A stretch of 64,000 nt of DNA from a bacterium (lineage in GTDB: Bacteria; Bacillota_I; Bacilli_A; Mycoplasmatales; Mycoplasmoidaceae), in contig JAFPYV010000009.1 of NCBI GenBank assembly GCA_017394375.1, positions 99,375-163,374 of the forward strand, given 5' to 3'. Positions 12,607 through 23,822 of this stretch are shown piece by piece. The position numbers and the translations under genes were made by a program. The notes under the pieces were generated by a model. It was not told where the DNA came from. It was given only the letters and a program-made list of their open reading frames with translations, and made no database searches. Each line of letters opens with the position of its first letter. The first letter of the stretch is position 1.

Positions 12607-13060
12607 TAAATTAAAAGCAATTGCGAATTTAATTAATTCGCAATGAAAAGTGATAGCAGATGTTGGATGTGATATTGCCTATTTATCCTTTTACAATTAC
12701 ACCAATCATTTGCATCATTTTTTTTATAATATTGACAATAAAGAAGGCCCTTTGAAGTTGGCAAAACAACTACATCAAAAAGTGGCTAATGATGCTATTT
12801 TTATTTGCAGCGAAGGATTAACTTATTTGAAAACGAATAACATCAATGTTGACTGTTGTGTAATTGCTGGGGTTGGAGGATATACTTGCCTGAAAATTCT
12901 ACAAGATGATTATGATGGAATTAAACGTTATATTTTTCAAATTGAGAATAACCAAGAAATTATTGATAATTGAATCATTAACCATCATTATAAAATAATC
13001 GACATTCAAGACGTTAAAGATCGAACTTTTAATTATTTAATTTATTTAGTTGAAAAATAA
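12599..13060 (+). CDS. trmK: tRNA (adenine-N1)-methyltransferase TrmK, short form
   Basis: The 153-residue protein begins with helix residues, then the SAM-binding loop VIADVGCDIAYL, which matches the DIGSDHAYL-type loop of TrmK. A second conserved stretch, CCVIAGVGGYTCLKIL, corresponds to the GMGG motif of the family. TrmK methylates N1 of A22 in tRNAs. Bacillus-type enzymes have about 225-240 residues, so this form lacks most of the C-terminal part. It starts inside the end of rpoD and its stop overlaps the truB start (TAATG), indicating a co-translated operon. Confidence 0.82.
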
Positions 13061-13749
13061 TGGATAAAAAAGAAACAAAGGTTTGAAATGAACAATCAAC
13101 TATTTTGTTAGTTGATAAACCATCTACATGAACTAGTAATGATGTAGTTCGTTATTTAAAATTTCATTATCATTACAAAAAAATTGGGCATGCTGGTACT
13201 TTAGATCCCCTCGCAACTGGGTTGCTTATTATTGGAACTAATCATTGCACAAAAGATTTAAATAATTTATTACATGTTAATAAAAGTTATTTAGTAACTA
13301 TTAAATTTCATTTTGCTACTAGTACTTATGATTTAGATACCACCCAAGTTGATTGTTATTTTGATGAACCTTTTATCAATAAACAACAATTAATTAATGC
13401 CTTAGATTATTTTGTAAGTTTAAATCCTTATTGACAAATTCCTCCCAAGTTTTCTGCCATTAAAATTAATGGGCAAAAGGCATATGATTTAGCCCGCAAT
13501 AATATTGAATTTAAATTAGCACCTAAGCAAGTGTATTTGTATAAATATTATGATTTAATTTTTAATGATGCTAAGCAGGAATTAACTTTTAAGATTGATT
13601 GTAGTGGTGGATTTTATGTCCGGAGTTTAGTTAATGACCTAGCAACTAAACTTTGCACACATGCAGTTTTAATTGGTTTGCGTCGTACTAATGTTGGACC
13701 ATATTCAATCAATGATCCTCATGTAATAACTATAAAAAAAGAAGATTAG
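13060..13749 (+). CDS. truB: tRNA pseudouridine-55 synthase
   Basis: This 229-residue enzyme makes pseudouridine 55 in the T-loop of tRNAs. The catalytic motif GHAGTLDPLATGLL (Asp in TLDP) is near residue 45. Later signatures include PPKFSAIKINGQKAYDLAR and SGGFYVRSL. The start ATG overlaps the trmK stop. It is shorter than E. coli TruB because the C-terminal PUA-like domain is missing, as in other reduced genomes. Its 3' end is part of the terminator stem. Confidence 0.95.
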
Positions 13750-13778
13750 ATTTTTTTCATCTAGTCTTCTTTGTTTTT
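13738..13778. terminator. bidirectional terminator between truB and the minus-strand membrane gene
   Basis: A 14-bp stem (13738-13751 with 13759-13772, one G-T pair) is followed on the plus strand by T-rich sequence and preceded by an A run that gives U's on the minus strand. It can end both truB and the convergent gene that stops at 13792. The truB stop lies in the stem. Confidence 0.8.
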
Positions 13779-13791
13779 ATCTGCAATTTAA

Positions 13792-15660
13792 TTAAATTAA
13801 CTTATTAATTAAAATTGGAAGTTTATCTTCCATCAAATGTGATTTAAATCATTCTGGATCGTTAACAAGAACCATTCCGTCCCCACTGTTTGATAAGACA
13901 ATCATGCATTTGCTTGTAAAATCAGGGAATTGGCTTACAAAACTATAAATTTGTTTCATTTTATCTTGGTAAAAAACACTATGGCTTACTAGGAATGGAT
14001 CAGATACATTGAAATTAATGGAGCATAGTTCACTTAAAGCACTACTAAATAAACCAACATCTGGTTTTGGATTATTTAAAGTTAGCGTAATTCGTACATT
14101 TTCATTCTTTGGTCAATTTTTCAATTTGAAGATGTAAGCAGTTTTTTGTTCACTTACTTTAATGTAATGGACATAAGGAACTTCAATAATGTAAGGTTTG
14201 TTATCTGAACCATTAACACTGATATTGTCAAATTGGTCTTGGGAGTCATATGAGTGTAATGACAAAATAGCTTTATCAATTCCTTCACTTACTTCACTGC
14301 GGTCAATAATATCAACTCATTTCATTAATTTTGCATTGTGAGAAAAAAATGTGAAAAAGTTAGCATATTGGTTAATTTGGTATTTTCAACTATAAATTTT
14401 AGTTGGGATAGTTGCTTTTTGATCAGTGTAAGATGCATATTTATGATTAAATGTATATCATTCATTATTAATTCCATTAATTAATAATGGGAATTGAGCA
14501 GTTTTAAACCATCCATCAAAATAATTAATCAATAAATTAACAATCTTATCTTTTACTTCTTGTAAATTACTAATTTTACAATATTGCGTTGAATTGTAAT
14601 TTAAGGAAGTTAAAATATTTTCGAAGTAATTTTTAAATGGAATATGATTTTCTTTTTTTACTAAAAAAACATTTTTGCGTAATGCAAAAGGATTATTTAA
14701 AGACTGAGGATTAATTGTTTTTCAATTAACTAAATTAGCAATTGTAGAATCATCAAAACATAACTGGATGTTACTATTTGTACCACTGTAATATCATCCT
14801 AGACCTTCATTTAAATTTGGATTATTCAAATCTAATAAAACTTTATTTTCACTTTCAGGATGAACATTAAATAATGTTTCATAACTGACATTTCAACATG
14901 AAAATGCTGGTTGTAAATAATTAGTTAATAAACATAAATTATCTTCTTGAACAATGCTTGGTGTTAATTCATGATGGGTTGCACTTAATGTTTCATCATG
15001 ATCTTTATTTGTTTTAAAATCATGAATAGTTACTACCTTTGTTTTGGTGCTAGTAACATCGTTTAACTTTAAATAATTAAATGTAACATCATAAATCGGA
15101 GTGTTATGATATAACACGACACTCATATTTGTAATGCTTACTAAATTACTTAAAGTTAATTTATCAGTTAACAATGGAGCATTTACATAATTAAAAGTAG
15201 TAAGGTTGTATGCTTGTCAAACTCTATTAATTACATCACTGGTATATTTACCACTAAATGCTTTACCAATTCAATCATTCGTGATTCGTTCTTCTTGTTC
15301 AACTTTTACGTTGCTATTTAATCCATTTTGTTTCAAATCAGCAATCTTCTTTAAATTTTCTTTTCGTTTATTTCACCAAAAGAAGCCAACTAGTAAGAAG
15401 CACCCTCATAAAATGTGACTATTAATATTTTCCAACCGCATGATTTCTTGTTGAACCCGAATATTATCATTACTTTGTCTTAAATCAGCAATTTTTTGGT
15501 GACGTTCATTTAATAATTTATCAAAGTTATTATTGCTTAAATTTTGCAATCATTCATCAACGACTTTCTTAATTACATCTTGTTTGGTTGCTTGATAATG
15601 TTGGTAAAAATCATCAATAATATTGCCTTCATTCTTTTTTTTATTTAAATCATTCTTCAT
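13792..15660 (-). CDS. LemA-neighbour membrane protein, paralogue 1
   Basis: The gene encodes 622 residues. The N-terminus is helical and charged, with a Trp-bearing helix (VDEWLQNL), a probable coiled coil, a single membrane segment (ILWGCFLLVGFFWW, near residue 85), then a long soluble part. It shares motifs with the two genes at 16498 and 18646: NTPIYD near 190, LSATHHELTPS and LLTNYLQPAFS near 240, and at the C-terminus SNSGDGMVLVNDPEWF followed by ME.K. The function is unknown. Its place beside lemA recalls the DUF3137 proteins that often neighbour lemA; that link is inferred and unverified. It is divergent from lemA, about 80 bases apart. Confidence 0.8.
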
Positions 15661-15693
15661 CGTCTATTATTTTTTTATTTAATAACTATACAT

Positions 15694-15701
15694 ATTATAA
15701 T
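15694..15701. promoter_or_regulatory. shared divergent -10 box between paralogue 1 and lemA
   Basis: ATTATAAT is self-complementary and reads as TATAAT on both strands. It lies 39 bases before the lemA ATG and 33 bases before the ATG of the minus-strand gene. No clear -35 box accompanies it, which is common in mollicute promoters. Confidence 0.4.
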
Positions 15702-15740
15702 TAAGAAATATATTACTTAAAAGATGAAAGAAGAATAAAA

Positions 15741-16424
15741 ATGGGAATGTTAGCTGATACAAGTACTCCAAGTAATCCCCAAGGATTTTCCCCAAATGTT
15801 GACAACACAGTAAGACCTGTTACTGTTACTAGTGGTCAACATGCAATGTATATTTGTTGTTGAATTTTTACTTTAGGTTTGTTTGGAATTTGACACTATA
15901 AAAAACGGAATCAATTAAATGAACAACAAATTGCTGTGAATACTGCTGCATCTGATATTGACGTTGCGTTAACTAAACGAAGAGATACTTTAATTAAATT
16001 ACTAGAACAAGTTAAAAGCTATTACAACTATGAAGGTGATGTTCAAACCAAAATTACGGAATTGCGGTCAATGAACACTGGTAATTTTAACCAAGCTAAA
16101 GAATTAATGGATCACGTGCAAACTGGCTTAAATATGGCATTTGAAAATTATCCAAATTTAAAAGCGAATCAAGTTGTACAAGATTTGATGAGTAGTTCTG
16201 AAGTGCTTGAAAGTGAAATTGCTGCTTCACGAAGACTTTATAACATGAAAGTAGAAATGTTTAATGGTCAAATTTATAATTTCCCTACGAACTGTGTTGC
16301 CCATGAAATGGGATTACATAACTTTGCTTTATTTGCTGCTTCTAATCAAGAAAAACAAGATGTTGATATGTCTTCATTAAACGATTACGGGACAAATCAA
16401 CAAAGTAATCAAAACAAGGAATAA
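15741..16424 (+). CDS. lemA: LemA family protein
   Basis: This 227-residue protein has a short extracytoplasmic tail (Ser/Pro/Asn-rich), one membrane segment (near residues 36-52, IFTLGLFGIWHY) and the LemA helical domain. Landmarks are the helix DIDVALTKRRDTLIKLLEQV, then ELRSMNTGNFNQA, and ESEIAASRRLYNMKVEMFNG with FPTN, all typical of LemA. The biochemical role of LemA is not settled. It stands alone on the plus strand among three minus-strand paralogues (13792, 16498, 18646), which suggests that they act together at the membrane. A terminator follows directly. Confidence 0.9.
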
Positions 16425-16440
16425 TTTTCTTTATTAATAA

Positions 16441-16479
16441 AAAAAGTAGATTGTTTTATTTTTTAACAACCTACTTTTT
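16441..16479. terminator. bidirectional terminator between lemA and paralogue 2
   Basis: AAAAAGTAG and TTGTT (16441-16455, one mismatch base) pair with AACAA and CTACTTTTT (16465-16479). The flanking A and T runs serve both strands. It separates lemA from the convergent gene ending at 16498. Confidence 0.75.
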
Positions 16480-16497
16480 ATTTATCTTCTTAAATGA

Positions 16498-18525
16498 TTA
16501 AGCATTTAATTCATTAACAAGTGCTTGTATTTTATTTTCCATTTGATTGTCAGTAAATCAATCAGGATTATTAACTAAAATTAAACCATCATATTGGTTA
16601 GATAATACTAGTAAACAATATTGATTAAATTCTTGGTTATTATTAAAGAAATTTACTACTTTTTTAATAATGTTTTGGTGATATTGGGAGTTATTGATTA
16701 ATAAAGGATTAGAAATCATCATTGGTGCTTTTTGCACTAAATTTCTAATTTGCATTGGATAATTATTAGAAATATTATTGTTAACCAACGCACCCATTAC
16801 TAATTCAAGATCTTGGTTAGCAGGTCATTTATTAACTTTAAATCGATATGCTTTTTTAACTTCAACAATTGGGAAGAAATATTCATATTTAACTGGAACC
16901 CGATAATTATCAAAAACGCCTTCACTAACTTTAACTTGATCTATTCGTTCTTCACTTCCATACGAATTTAAAGTTAAATCATATGCAGTTAAATTATCAC
17001 TAATTGCGGTTGGATTAGTAATTTTTATTCAACTATCACGCTTTGGTTCTGCTTGACTAAAAGTAAACATTCTCCTTCATTTATTTAATAGAAATTGAGT
17101 TGAAGTATTAGTATCCATTGTTGGTGTATTACCAGCAAATCCAGCCATGTAATGACCGTTTGGTTGATATCATTCACGGTTAATACCAGTGACTAACAAT
17201 GGAACTTGGGTTGCTTTAAATCAATCATCTAAATAATTCGTTACCATGCTTACTAATTTACCTTTAAGTTCATCAATTTTCATAGTAGAAACTTTATCAG
17301 GATCAGTGTAATCACAAGTAGTTAACACTGATTCAAAGTAACTATTAAATGGTAATGTTAATTGCTTTTCATCATAAAAAGCATATGTGCCAAAACCATA
17401 TCCCTTATTTGTTAAATTATCAAAATGTTCATTTCAGTTTACGAAATCTTCTTGAACCTTGATGTTAAAGAATTGTGTTAAATCAGTTTCACTACCATGA
17501 TATTCATACCTAATTTCTTTATTAAAAATATCATTTTCAAGTTTAAATTCATTTCCCTTATCTTTCTTAATAGTAACTAAATCTTTAAACTTTTTAGCAG
17601 TGGCATTTTTAATCTTATTTCATAAACCTTTTTGTTTTGCTTGCTTTTCTTGTTGAACTATATCGTCAATGGTGCTAGTTCGTTGATCAATTTCATTTAA
17701 TTCACCATCACTAATTAAAGAAAATTCTGGTTGTAAGTAATTAGATAATAAACAAATTTCATTAATTGAATCAATAAACGGAGTTGGTTCAGTATGGGAT
17801 GCAGTTAAAATTTTAGTAGTTGTTTCTTCATTACTACTTGAATCATCTCCCCCATCTAGTAAATCACCAATTAAACTCCCACCTTCACTATTTTCACTTA
17901 CTTCAATTTGACCATAAGTAACAACGTTGCGAATATTTAATTCTCTTAAACTTAAATCGTAAATTGGAGTATTGCGTAAATAGACTACGTTTGCTTTATC
18001 AATTCCTAGCAAATTGGACTTATTTAATTTTGCTACTAAATTATCACTGTTAATTTGTGGAGAAGTAGTTAAACCAAATTCAGAAAAAATCTTTCCAAAT
18101 AAATCACTAGTTTTTAATGAAACCATGTTGCTATACACAACATGAAAAAGATCTTGTTTTTGTTCTTCAATTTTTTGATTCATTTCTGATTCGTATTGTT
18201 CATATTCTTGAATAATCTTTTTATTCTTAAAATAAAATCCTAAGAAAAATAAACCAATAATAATTACACAAAAAACTAAAATTACAACGTTGGTAATTTT
18301 CTTTGCATGAATACCATCTTGTTCATACTTGGTATTAATTTCATCTTGCAACTTCTTAATTTCATCTTGATGTTGTTTTAAGGTTCCATCAAGAATTTGT
18401 TTAGCGTCTTGCAATCAAGAATTAATGGTTGGTTCAATTACTTGCTGGCTAGAAACCTTGTATTTTTCATAATAATTAGCAATTGGGTCAGCCCCTAAAT
18501 TGCTATTGCTTAAATTAACTTTCAT
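16498..18525 (-). CDS. LemA-neighbour membrane protein, paralogue 2
   Basis: The product has 675 residues. Order: N-terminal helix ending in INSWLQDA (residues 34-41), coiled coil, membrane segment near 77-99 (VVILVFCVIIIGLFFLG), a second coiled coil, then the conserved core. Core motifs are RNTPIYDLSLREL, TASHTEPTPFI and CLLSNYLQPEFS, then LVTGINREWYQ, and at the end SNQYDGLILVNNPDWF with ME.K. Paralogue 3 has the same spacing: the Trp, membrane and core motifs fall at matching offsets. The ATG at 18525 has AAAGGAATAGGT in front, a good ribosome binding site. Function unknown. Confidence 0.82.
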
Positions 18526-18585
18526 ACCTATTCCTTTTCTTTTAAATATTATTAATTATAATTTTGATAATTTTAGTAATTTAAA

Positions 18586-18625
18586 AAATAGATAAAAATC
18601 AGTTGGGACTAATCTTTATCTATTT
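18586..18625. terminator. terminator between paralogues 3 and 2
   Basis: AAATAGATAAA (18586-18596) pairs with TTTATCTATTT (18615-18625). On the minus strand it follows the stop of paralogue 3 and is trailed by a U-rich stretch, so it ends that gene before paralogue 2 begins. Confidence 0.65.
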
Positions 18626-18645
18626 ATTTTTATAATGTTAGTTTG

Positions 18646-20622
18646 TTATTCAATATTTAATGAATGAGCTAAAGTACGAACTTTATCTTCCATTTCATTT
18701 TGGTCAAATCAAGCAGGATCATCAATCAAAATAATTCCATTATATTGATTGGAAATAATAATTAAACAATGTTTAACAAAATCAGGATTTTGGGCATGAA
18801 AAGTACTTAATGTTTTTAAAATTGTTTGGTGATAAGAAGATTGACTTAAAACAAGTGGATCGGAAATATGAAATGGAGCATTATTAAACATCGCTTTTAT
18901 TTCATCACTATAATTGCTCGTATTTTCATAGCCATGTCTTAAGCCAAGAATAATGCGTAGGTTTTTGCTTTTTGGTCAATTAGTAGTACTAAAGCAATAA
19001 GCTCGTTTTGGTTCTTGAATAGGGAAAAATTTTTCATATGGGACTGGAACTCTACGCATACTTAAACCATGATATGCAGGTTCATACGCAATCATTTGTT
19101 GACTGCGAAATGAACGTAAATTCAAATTAATTTTACTAAAACCAGTATTATCTATTGGTTCAAATTTAGCAATATCAATCCATGATTCGCGAGCAGGATT
19201 ATTCATATGAAAAACAAAGAAGTTATGTCATTTATTTAAAATATATCTTCAACTAGTTTGTTCATTAATATTAGGTACATCATCAGTTGAAGCAATTAAA
19301 TATTGCCCATTTTTTTGATATCATTCACGGTTAATTCCAGTAACTAACAATGGTAATTGAACTGCCTTGAATCAATCATCTAAGTAAGCAACGATTATTT
19401 TTTTAAGTTTAAGTTTTAATTCATCAATGTCATCAATATTTGCAATTGAATTTGCCGACCCATATCCACACGTTATTAAAATTGATTCGTAATAATTTAA
19501 AAAAGGAACTTCACTTGTCTTTTCATTATAAAAAGTGTAATTACCATAAGCAAATTTTTGATTAGCTAAATTACATTCTTGGTCATTTCATTTAACAAAA
19601 TCTTCTTGTACTTTAATGGTAAAAAATTGGACTAAATTACTTTGTTCTCCCCGTCAGTTAAAATGAACTTTAGCATTGAATTGATCATTTTCTAATTGAA
19701 CGTTATCACTTTTGTTATCAATATTTATATTGTGACTTTTTTTATGGGAATTCAAAATATCCCCTGCAAAATCCTTTATTTTGCTTAACATGGTTTGATT
19801 ACCATTGACGTTAATTGTTTCAGTATATCGTTGATTTAAACCATTCATTAACGTGCTACTAATGAAAGAAAAATTTGGTTGCAAATAATTAGAAAATAAG
19901 CAAATACAGTTATTTGGTTCGATAAATGGGGTTGGTTCATCATGATGAGCAGTAAATAGCATTGGGATTGTATATCCTCCTGGAACAGTTATTTCTCCCA
20001 TGATCCGACCTGTTGTTTGTACATTTTTGACTGTAATTTGGCGAATTTTTAAATCATAAATAGGAGTATTTTTGTAAAATACCAAATGTGCTTTATCAAT
20101 TCCAACAACATTTGGTCGTTGTAATTTGCTCATTACACTATAAGTATCAATTTGACTGCAACTTATTAAACCATATTGATTAAAAATTTGATTCACAATA
20201 TAACTGGTTCGCATTGATCCTAAGTGATCATAAATTAAATGAAAAATTTTATTTTTCACTTGGTTAATTTGTTTTTGAATGTTTTCACAATATTGTTCAT
20301 ATTCTTTAATTGCCTTTTTATTACCAAAATAAATTGGTAAAAAGAACAAACCAACTATGATAAAACAAGAACCAAAAATTAGTTTATTGTTAATTATTTT
20401 TTGATGGATCCCTTTTACAGTTGCTTCATCTTGCATTTGTTTTTCAAATTCTTTAATTTGTTGTTGATATTGTTTTAATTGGGCATCAATTTGATCTCTT
20501 GCTTGCTTCAATCAAGTATCAACTATACTATTAATGACATCTAATTTTGTTGCTTGATATTTTTGATAAAAACCATTGATTGGATCAACACTAATTCCAC
20601 TTTGATTTAATTCTGCTTTCAT
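18646..20622 (-). CDS. LemA-neighbour membrane protein, paralogue 3
   Basis: The product has 658 residues and the same plan as paralogue 2: helix with VDTWLKQA, coiled coil rich in Gln/Lys, membrane segment near 79-97 (IFGSCFIIVGLFFLPIYF), second coiled coil, then KNTPIYDLKIRQI, TAHHDEPTPFI and CLFSNYLQPNFS. Next comes LVTGINREWYQ and the terminal SNQYNGIILIDDPAWF with ME.K. The three genes evidently arose by tandem duplication and have diverged widely. No enzyme motif was recognised. Downstream of it on the minus strand lies paralogue 2; upstream is the basic membrane protein at 20698. Confidence 0.82.
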
Positions 20623-20675
20623 GATTTGTTAAATATATATTTCTTTAATAATATATTTTACGAGATAAAAAAGAA

Positions 20676-20705
20676 AGAAGTAATCACAAAAATGTAATTA
20701 CTTCT
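20676..20705 (-). terminator. terminator after the basic membrane protein gene
   Basis: AGAAGTAAT (20676-20684) pairs with ATTACTTCT (20697-20705). On the minus strand the stem is followed by TTCTTTTTTAT. The gene's TAA (20698-20700) lies inside the stem. Confidence 0.75.
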
Positions 20706-21348
20706 TCGCATTTTGTTTATTTTGAAAACGTTCTTCCCGTAACCTATTAATTTCTTTTTGTTTTTTGTTAGCTTTTTTAAGTTCACGCTTTGCTTGACGT
20801 TTTTCTTCTTTAACTAACTTAGTTTCATCACGTTTACGGATTGGGTCAATTCAGCTAGCTTCTTTGCTATAATCCATTTCCCCATTAATAACAACGTTTC
20901 TTACTTCTTTATCATGTGTTGTTTGAGTTCGAGCGTAAATAACTTCACATTCGATTGCTCGAGGTTTATCTTCAACTTTGGTTTTGCCGTCTCTAGTGGT
21001 AAATAAAACAACATATAATTCTCGTGGGTGCTTTTTTATTTCTTCTTTTTTAGCTTTTCTAGCATCTTTTGGCATTGAATCCCACAAAGCTTTATTTTCT
21101 TTCTTTCATTCACTAAAATCGACGGTTTTACGTTTTGCAACATAGGAATCAATAATTTCTTTTCCTTGTTCGTTGTGTTCCTTTAATCAGTACTTAATAC
21201 TACGTCAAACTTCATCTTTCTTTTGCTTGCTAGGGACAACGTTTTCATTAACTTTTTTCTTTCGAAGGACCAAAAAGATAATGACACCGATAGGAACAAG
21301 TAGGAAAAGAATGAAAAGAAATGATTGTGATGTTGAACCTGTATCCAT
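20698..21348 (-). CDS. basic single-pass membrane protein of unknown function
   Basis: The 216-residue product has an N-terminal membrane segment (FLFILFLLVPIGVIIFLVL, residues 10-28) followed at once by RKKK, which places the rest in the cytoplasm by the positive-inside rule. The remainder is very rich in Lys, Arg and Glu, with a small folded-looking middle (ELYVVLFTTRDGKTKV) and a charged helical tail (LREERFQNKQNAKK). I do not recognise a family. It follows tilS by 14 bases in the pth-tilS operon and precedes the LemA-neighbour paralogues, from which a terminator separates it. Confidence 0.75.
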
Positions 21349-21362
21349 ATTTATTCCTTATA

Positions 21363-22277
21363 TTATTTGTTTATTTTATTTGATTTAACTCTATCTTTAA
21401 TTAAAAAAAGATTTTTATTAATTTTAGATAAGTAAGTATTAGCAGCAACCCGAAATGATTTTTGGTTTAAAGTGCTATGTAAAAAACCTAAAATCCCTTG
21501 CAATTTGTTTTGGGATAAATTATTAATATGATGGGAATACAAATACATTTTTAATAAATTAAATTGGTAATTTAAATTTAATTTTAATAAATAATCTACA
21601 CTGTTTGTTTTATTTCATTCATGAAAATAAAGCAAACTTTTGCGATATTGGGATGCTAAAGCATTATTTAATTGTTTAATTAAGATGAGTAATTGTTGTT
21701 TAGCATTTTCATTTTTAGTCAACAAGGAACGCACATGATTGCGAAAATATTTGCAATCATAATTTGTTTCATCAATTCCGTATGAAATATGATGAATATG
21801 ACAGTAATTTATTAAATTTCTTTTGCTAAATTTATTCAGCAATGGTCGATCTATAATTAAATGTTTAATTTGATTATGTTTTGGAATTCCGTAATGAAAT
21901 AAAAATCGATGTTTAGTAAGTTGCATCAAAGCTGTTTCTAAATAATCATCTAAATGGTGTGCCATTAACAAATGATGATGATTAGTTAAATTACCAATTA
22001 AATTAAAAAAATTGTACCTAACTTTTCTTGCCCATGCTTCAAAATTTTTAATTTTACTTGTTTGGTAAATTAATGGATTAATGTTTTTGATAAATAATTT
22101 CAAATGATGAACATGACAATAATGTTGTACTAAGTGCATATCATTATTAGCAGATTTTCGCCAATGATAGTTAACATGAACTACTGCATAAACTTGATTT
22201 GCTTTTGTTAACAAATCAAGTAAAGCCATAGAATCAGGACCACCTGAAACTGCTAATAGATATTTTGTTTTTACCAT
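21363..22277 (-). CDS. tilS: tRNA(Ile)-lysidine synthase
   Basis: The 304-residue enzyme attaches lysine to C34 of tRNA-Ile(CAU) so that it reads AUA. The ATP-binding PP-loop SGGPDSMALLDLL is at residues 10-22. MAHHLDDYLETALMQL and the later GIDETNYDCKYFRNHVR are TilS signatures. One TGA-Trp lies near residue 222. The protein is shorter than the E. coli enzyme (about 430), with a reduced C-terminal tRNA-binding part. It starts 3 bases after pth. In many Firmicutes tilS neighbours ftsH; here the next gene is an unknown basic membrane protein. Confidence 0.93.
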
Positions 22278-22280
22278 TAA

Positions 22281-22847
22281 TTATTTGTTATATATATTCA
22301 TTAATAAATCAAAGCGACCATCACTAAATCATTTTGGTAAAATGTTGTTATTAATTTCGTTAATGGTTTGTTTGATAGTTGCTAATTCTTGGGGTTTAAA
22401 TTTAGCAATCACATAATCCTTTTCGTTATATTTCGGGCGATCAATTCCTAATCTAATTCGTTTAATGTTTTCAGTTCCCAACATTAAAACGACATTCTTC
22501 ATACCATTATGTCCTCCACCACTACCTTTTGCTCTAATCTTAAAACTACCAACAGAAAAATCCATGTCGTCATGCAAAATAATGATGCTGTCATATGGAA
22601 CATCAAAGTAATCAGCAAACTTTTTAATTAGTTCTCCCGAATTATTCATGTAGTAAGCAGTGCTAATTAGTAAATAAATTTCGTTATCATGGTCTGCAAA
22701 TTTAACATACTTTCCACAATTTTGAAAATTCTTTCATTCTAAATGGTGATCTTCTACGTAATCTTCAATACACATCTTACCATAATTGTGTCTGGTATTG
22801 TTAAATTCATCCCCTGGATTTCCTAATCCAAAAATTATTGTTTTCAT
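22281..22847 (-). CDS. pth: peptidyl-tRNA hydrolase
   Basis: The 188-residue enzyme releases tRNA from peptidyl-tRNA that has dropped off the ribosome. The N-terminus IIFGLGNPGDEFNNTRHNYG carries the substrate Asn and the catalytic His. Later motifs are STAYYMNNSGE, the Asp loop ILHDDMDFSVG, and GGGHNGMKNV. Length is normal. It is divergent from galU, with 82 bases between them. Confidence 0.96.
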
Positions 22848-22929
22848 AATTATTAATATTATTAATTATATAAAATAAATTTTAATAAATATTTTCGCAT
22901 TTTTAGTCTAATTAGCCTATGAAATTATT

Positions 22930-23820
22930 ATGAAAGAAAAAGTAACAAAAGCCATTATTTGTGCAGCTGGTTTTGGGACCAGATTCCTACCAATTACTAA
23001 ATCAATTCCCAAAGAAATGCTAAACATTATTGATACACCTGCAATTGAATTTATTATTCAAGAAATATTACAAGCAGGCATTAAAGATATTTTGATTGTG
23101 GTAAGTTCTAATAAGAATGCTATTATTGATTATTTTGATAGTAACTACCAATTAGAACAACACTTAACAAAAAAGCAAAAAGAACTTGAATTAAAGTCAA
23201 TTACCCAATACAATAAAGACTGTAATATCTTTTTTATTCGTCAACATTACCCCCAAGGATTAGGGGATGCAATTTCTTATGCAAAATCCTTTGTTGGTGA
23301 TGAACCATTTGCTGTACTACTTGGTGATGATGTGATTATCAATCATGATCAAACATTACCAAGTGGATTACAACAATGTTTAAATGTTTTTAATAAATAT
23401 CACCAAATGGTTTTAGGTGTTCAACCTGTTCCTGATAAAGAAGTAAATAAATACGGAATTATTAGTTTACCTAAAGATTATAAAAATCAATTAACAATGC
23501 CAGTTACTGGAATTATTGAAAAACCCGAATTAAAAGATGCCCCAAGTAATTATGCGGTAATTGGTCGGTATATCTTAACCCCAGATATTTTTAGTGAAAT
23601 TAGTAAATTAAAACCAAGTTCACGTGGAGAAATCGAACTAACTCCAGCCCTTGAAGAAATCATCAAGGCACATGGAGCATACGCTTGCAATATTTTAGCA
23701 AAACGTTACGATATCGGTAGTAAACTTGGTTTAGTTAAAGCAGTGATTGATGAAGCACTAACAAGAAATGATTTAAAAGAAGAGGTAAGTCAATATTTAC
23801 ATCAATTCTGCAAAATTTAA
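22930..23820 (+). CDS. galU: UTP-glucose-1-phosphate uridylyltransferase
   Basis: The 296-residue enzyme makes UDP-glucose from UTP and glucose-1-phosphate for glycolipid and capsule synthesis. The nucleotide-binding start AAGFGTRFLPITKSIPKEML is at residues 12-31. LLGDDVII (metal-binding Asp) and the sugar-phosphate site GIIEKPE follow. The ATG at 22930 gives the usual distance to the AAGFGTR motif. The gene ends two bases from a convergent gene, and its terminator reaches into that gene. Confidence 0.96.
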   Translation: MKEKVTKAIICAAGFGTRFLPITKSIPKEMLNIIDTPAIEFIIQEILQAGIKDILIVVSSNKNAIIDYFDSNYQLEQHLTKKQKELELKSITQYNKDCNIFFIRQHYPQGLGDAISYAKSFVGDEPFAVLLGDDVIINHDQTLPSGLQQCLNVFNKYHQMVLGVQPVPDKEVNKYGIISLPKDYKNQLTMPVTGIIEKPELKDAPSNYAVIGRYILTPDIFSEISKLKPSSRGEIELTPALEEIIKAHGAYACNILAKRYDIGSKLGLVKAVIDEALTRNDLKEEVSQYLHQFCKI

Positions 23821-23822
23821 AA

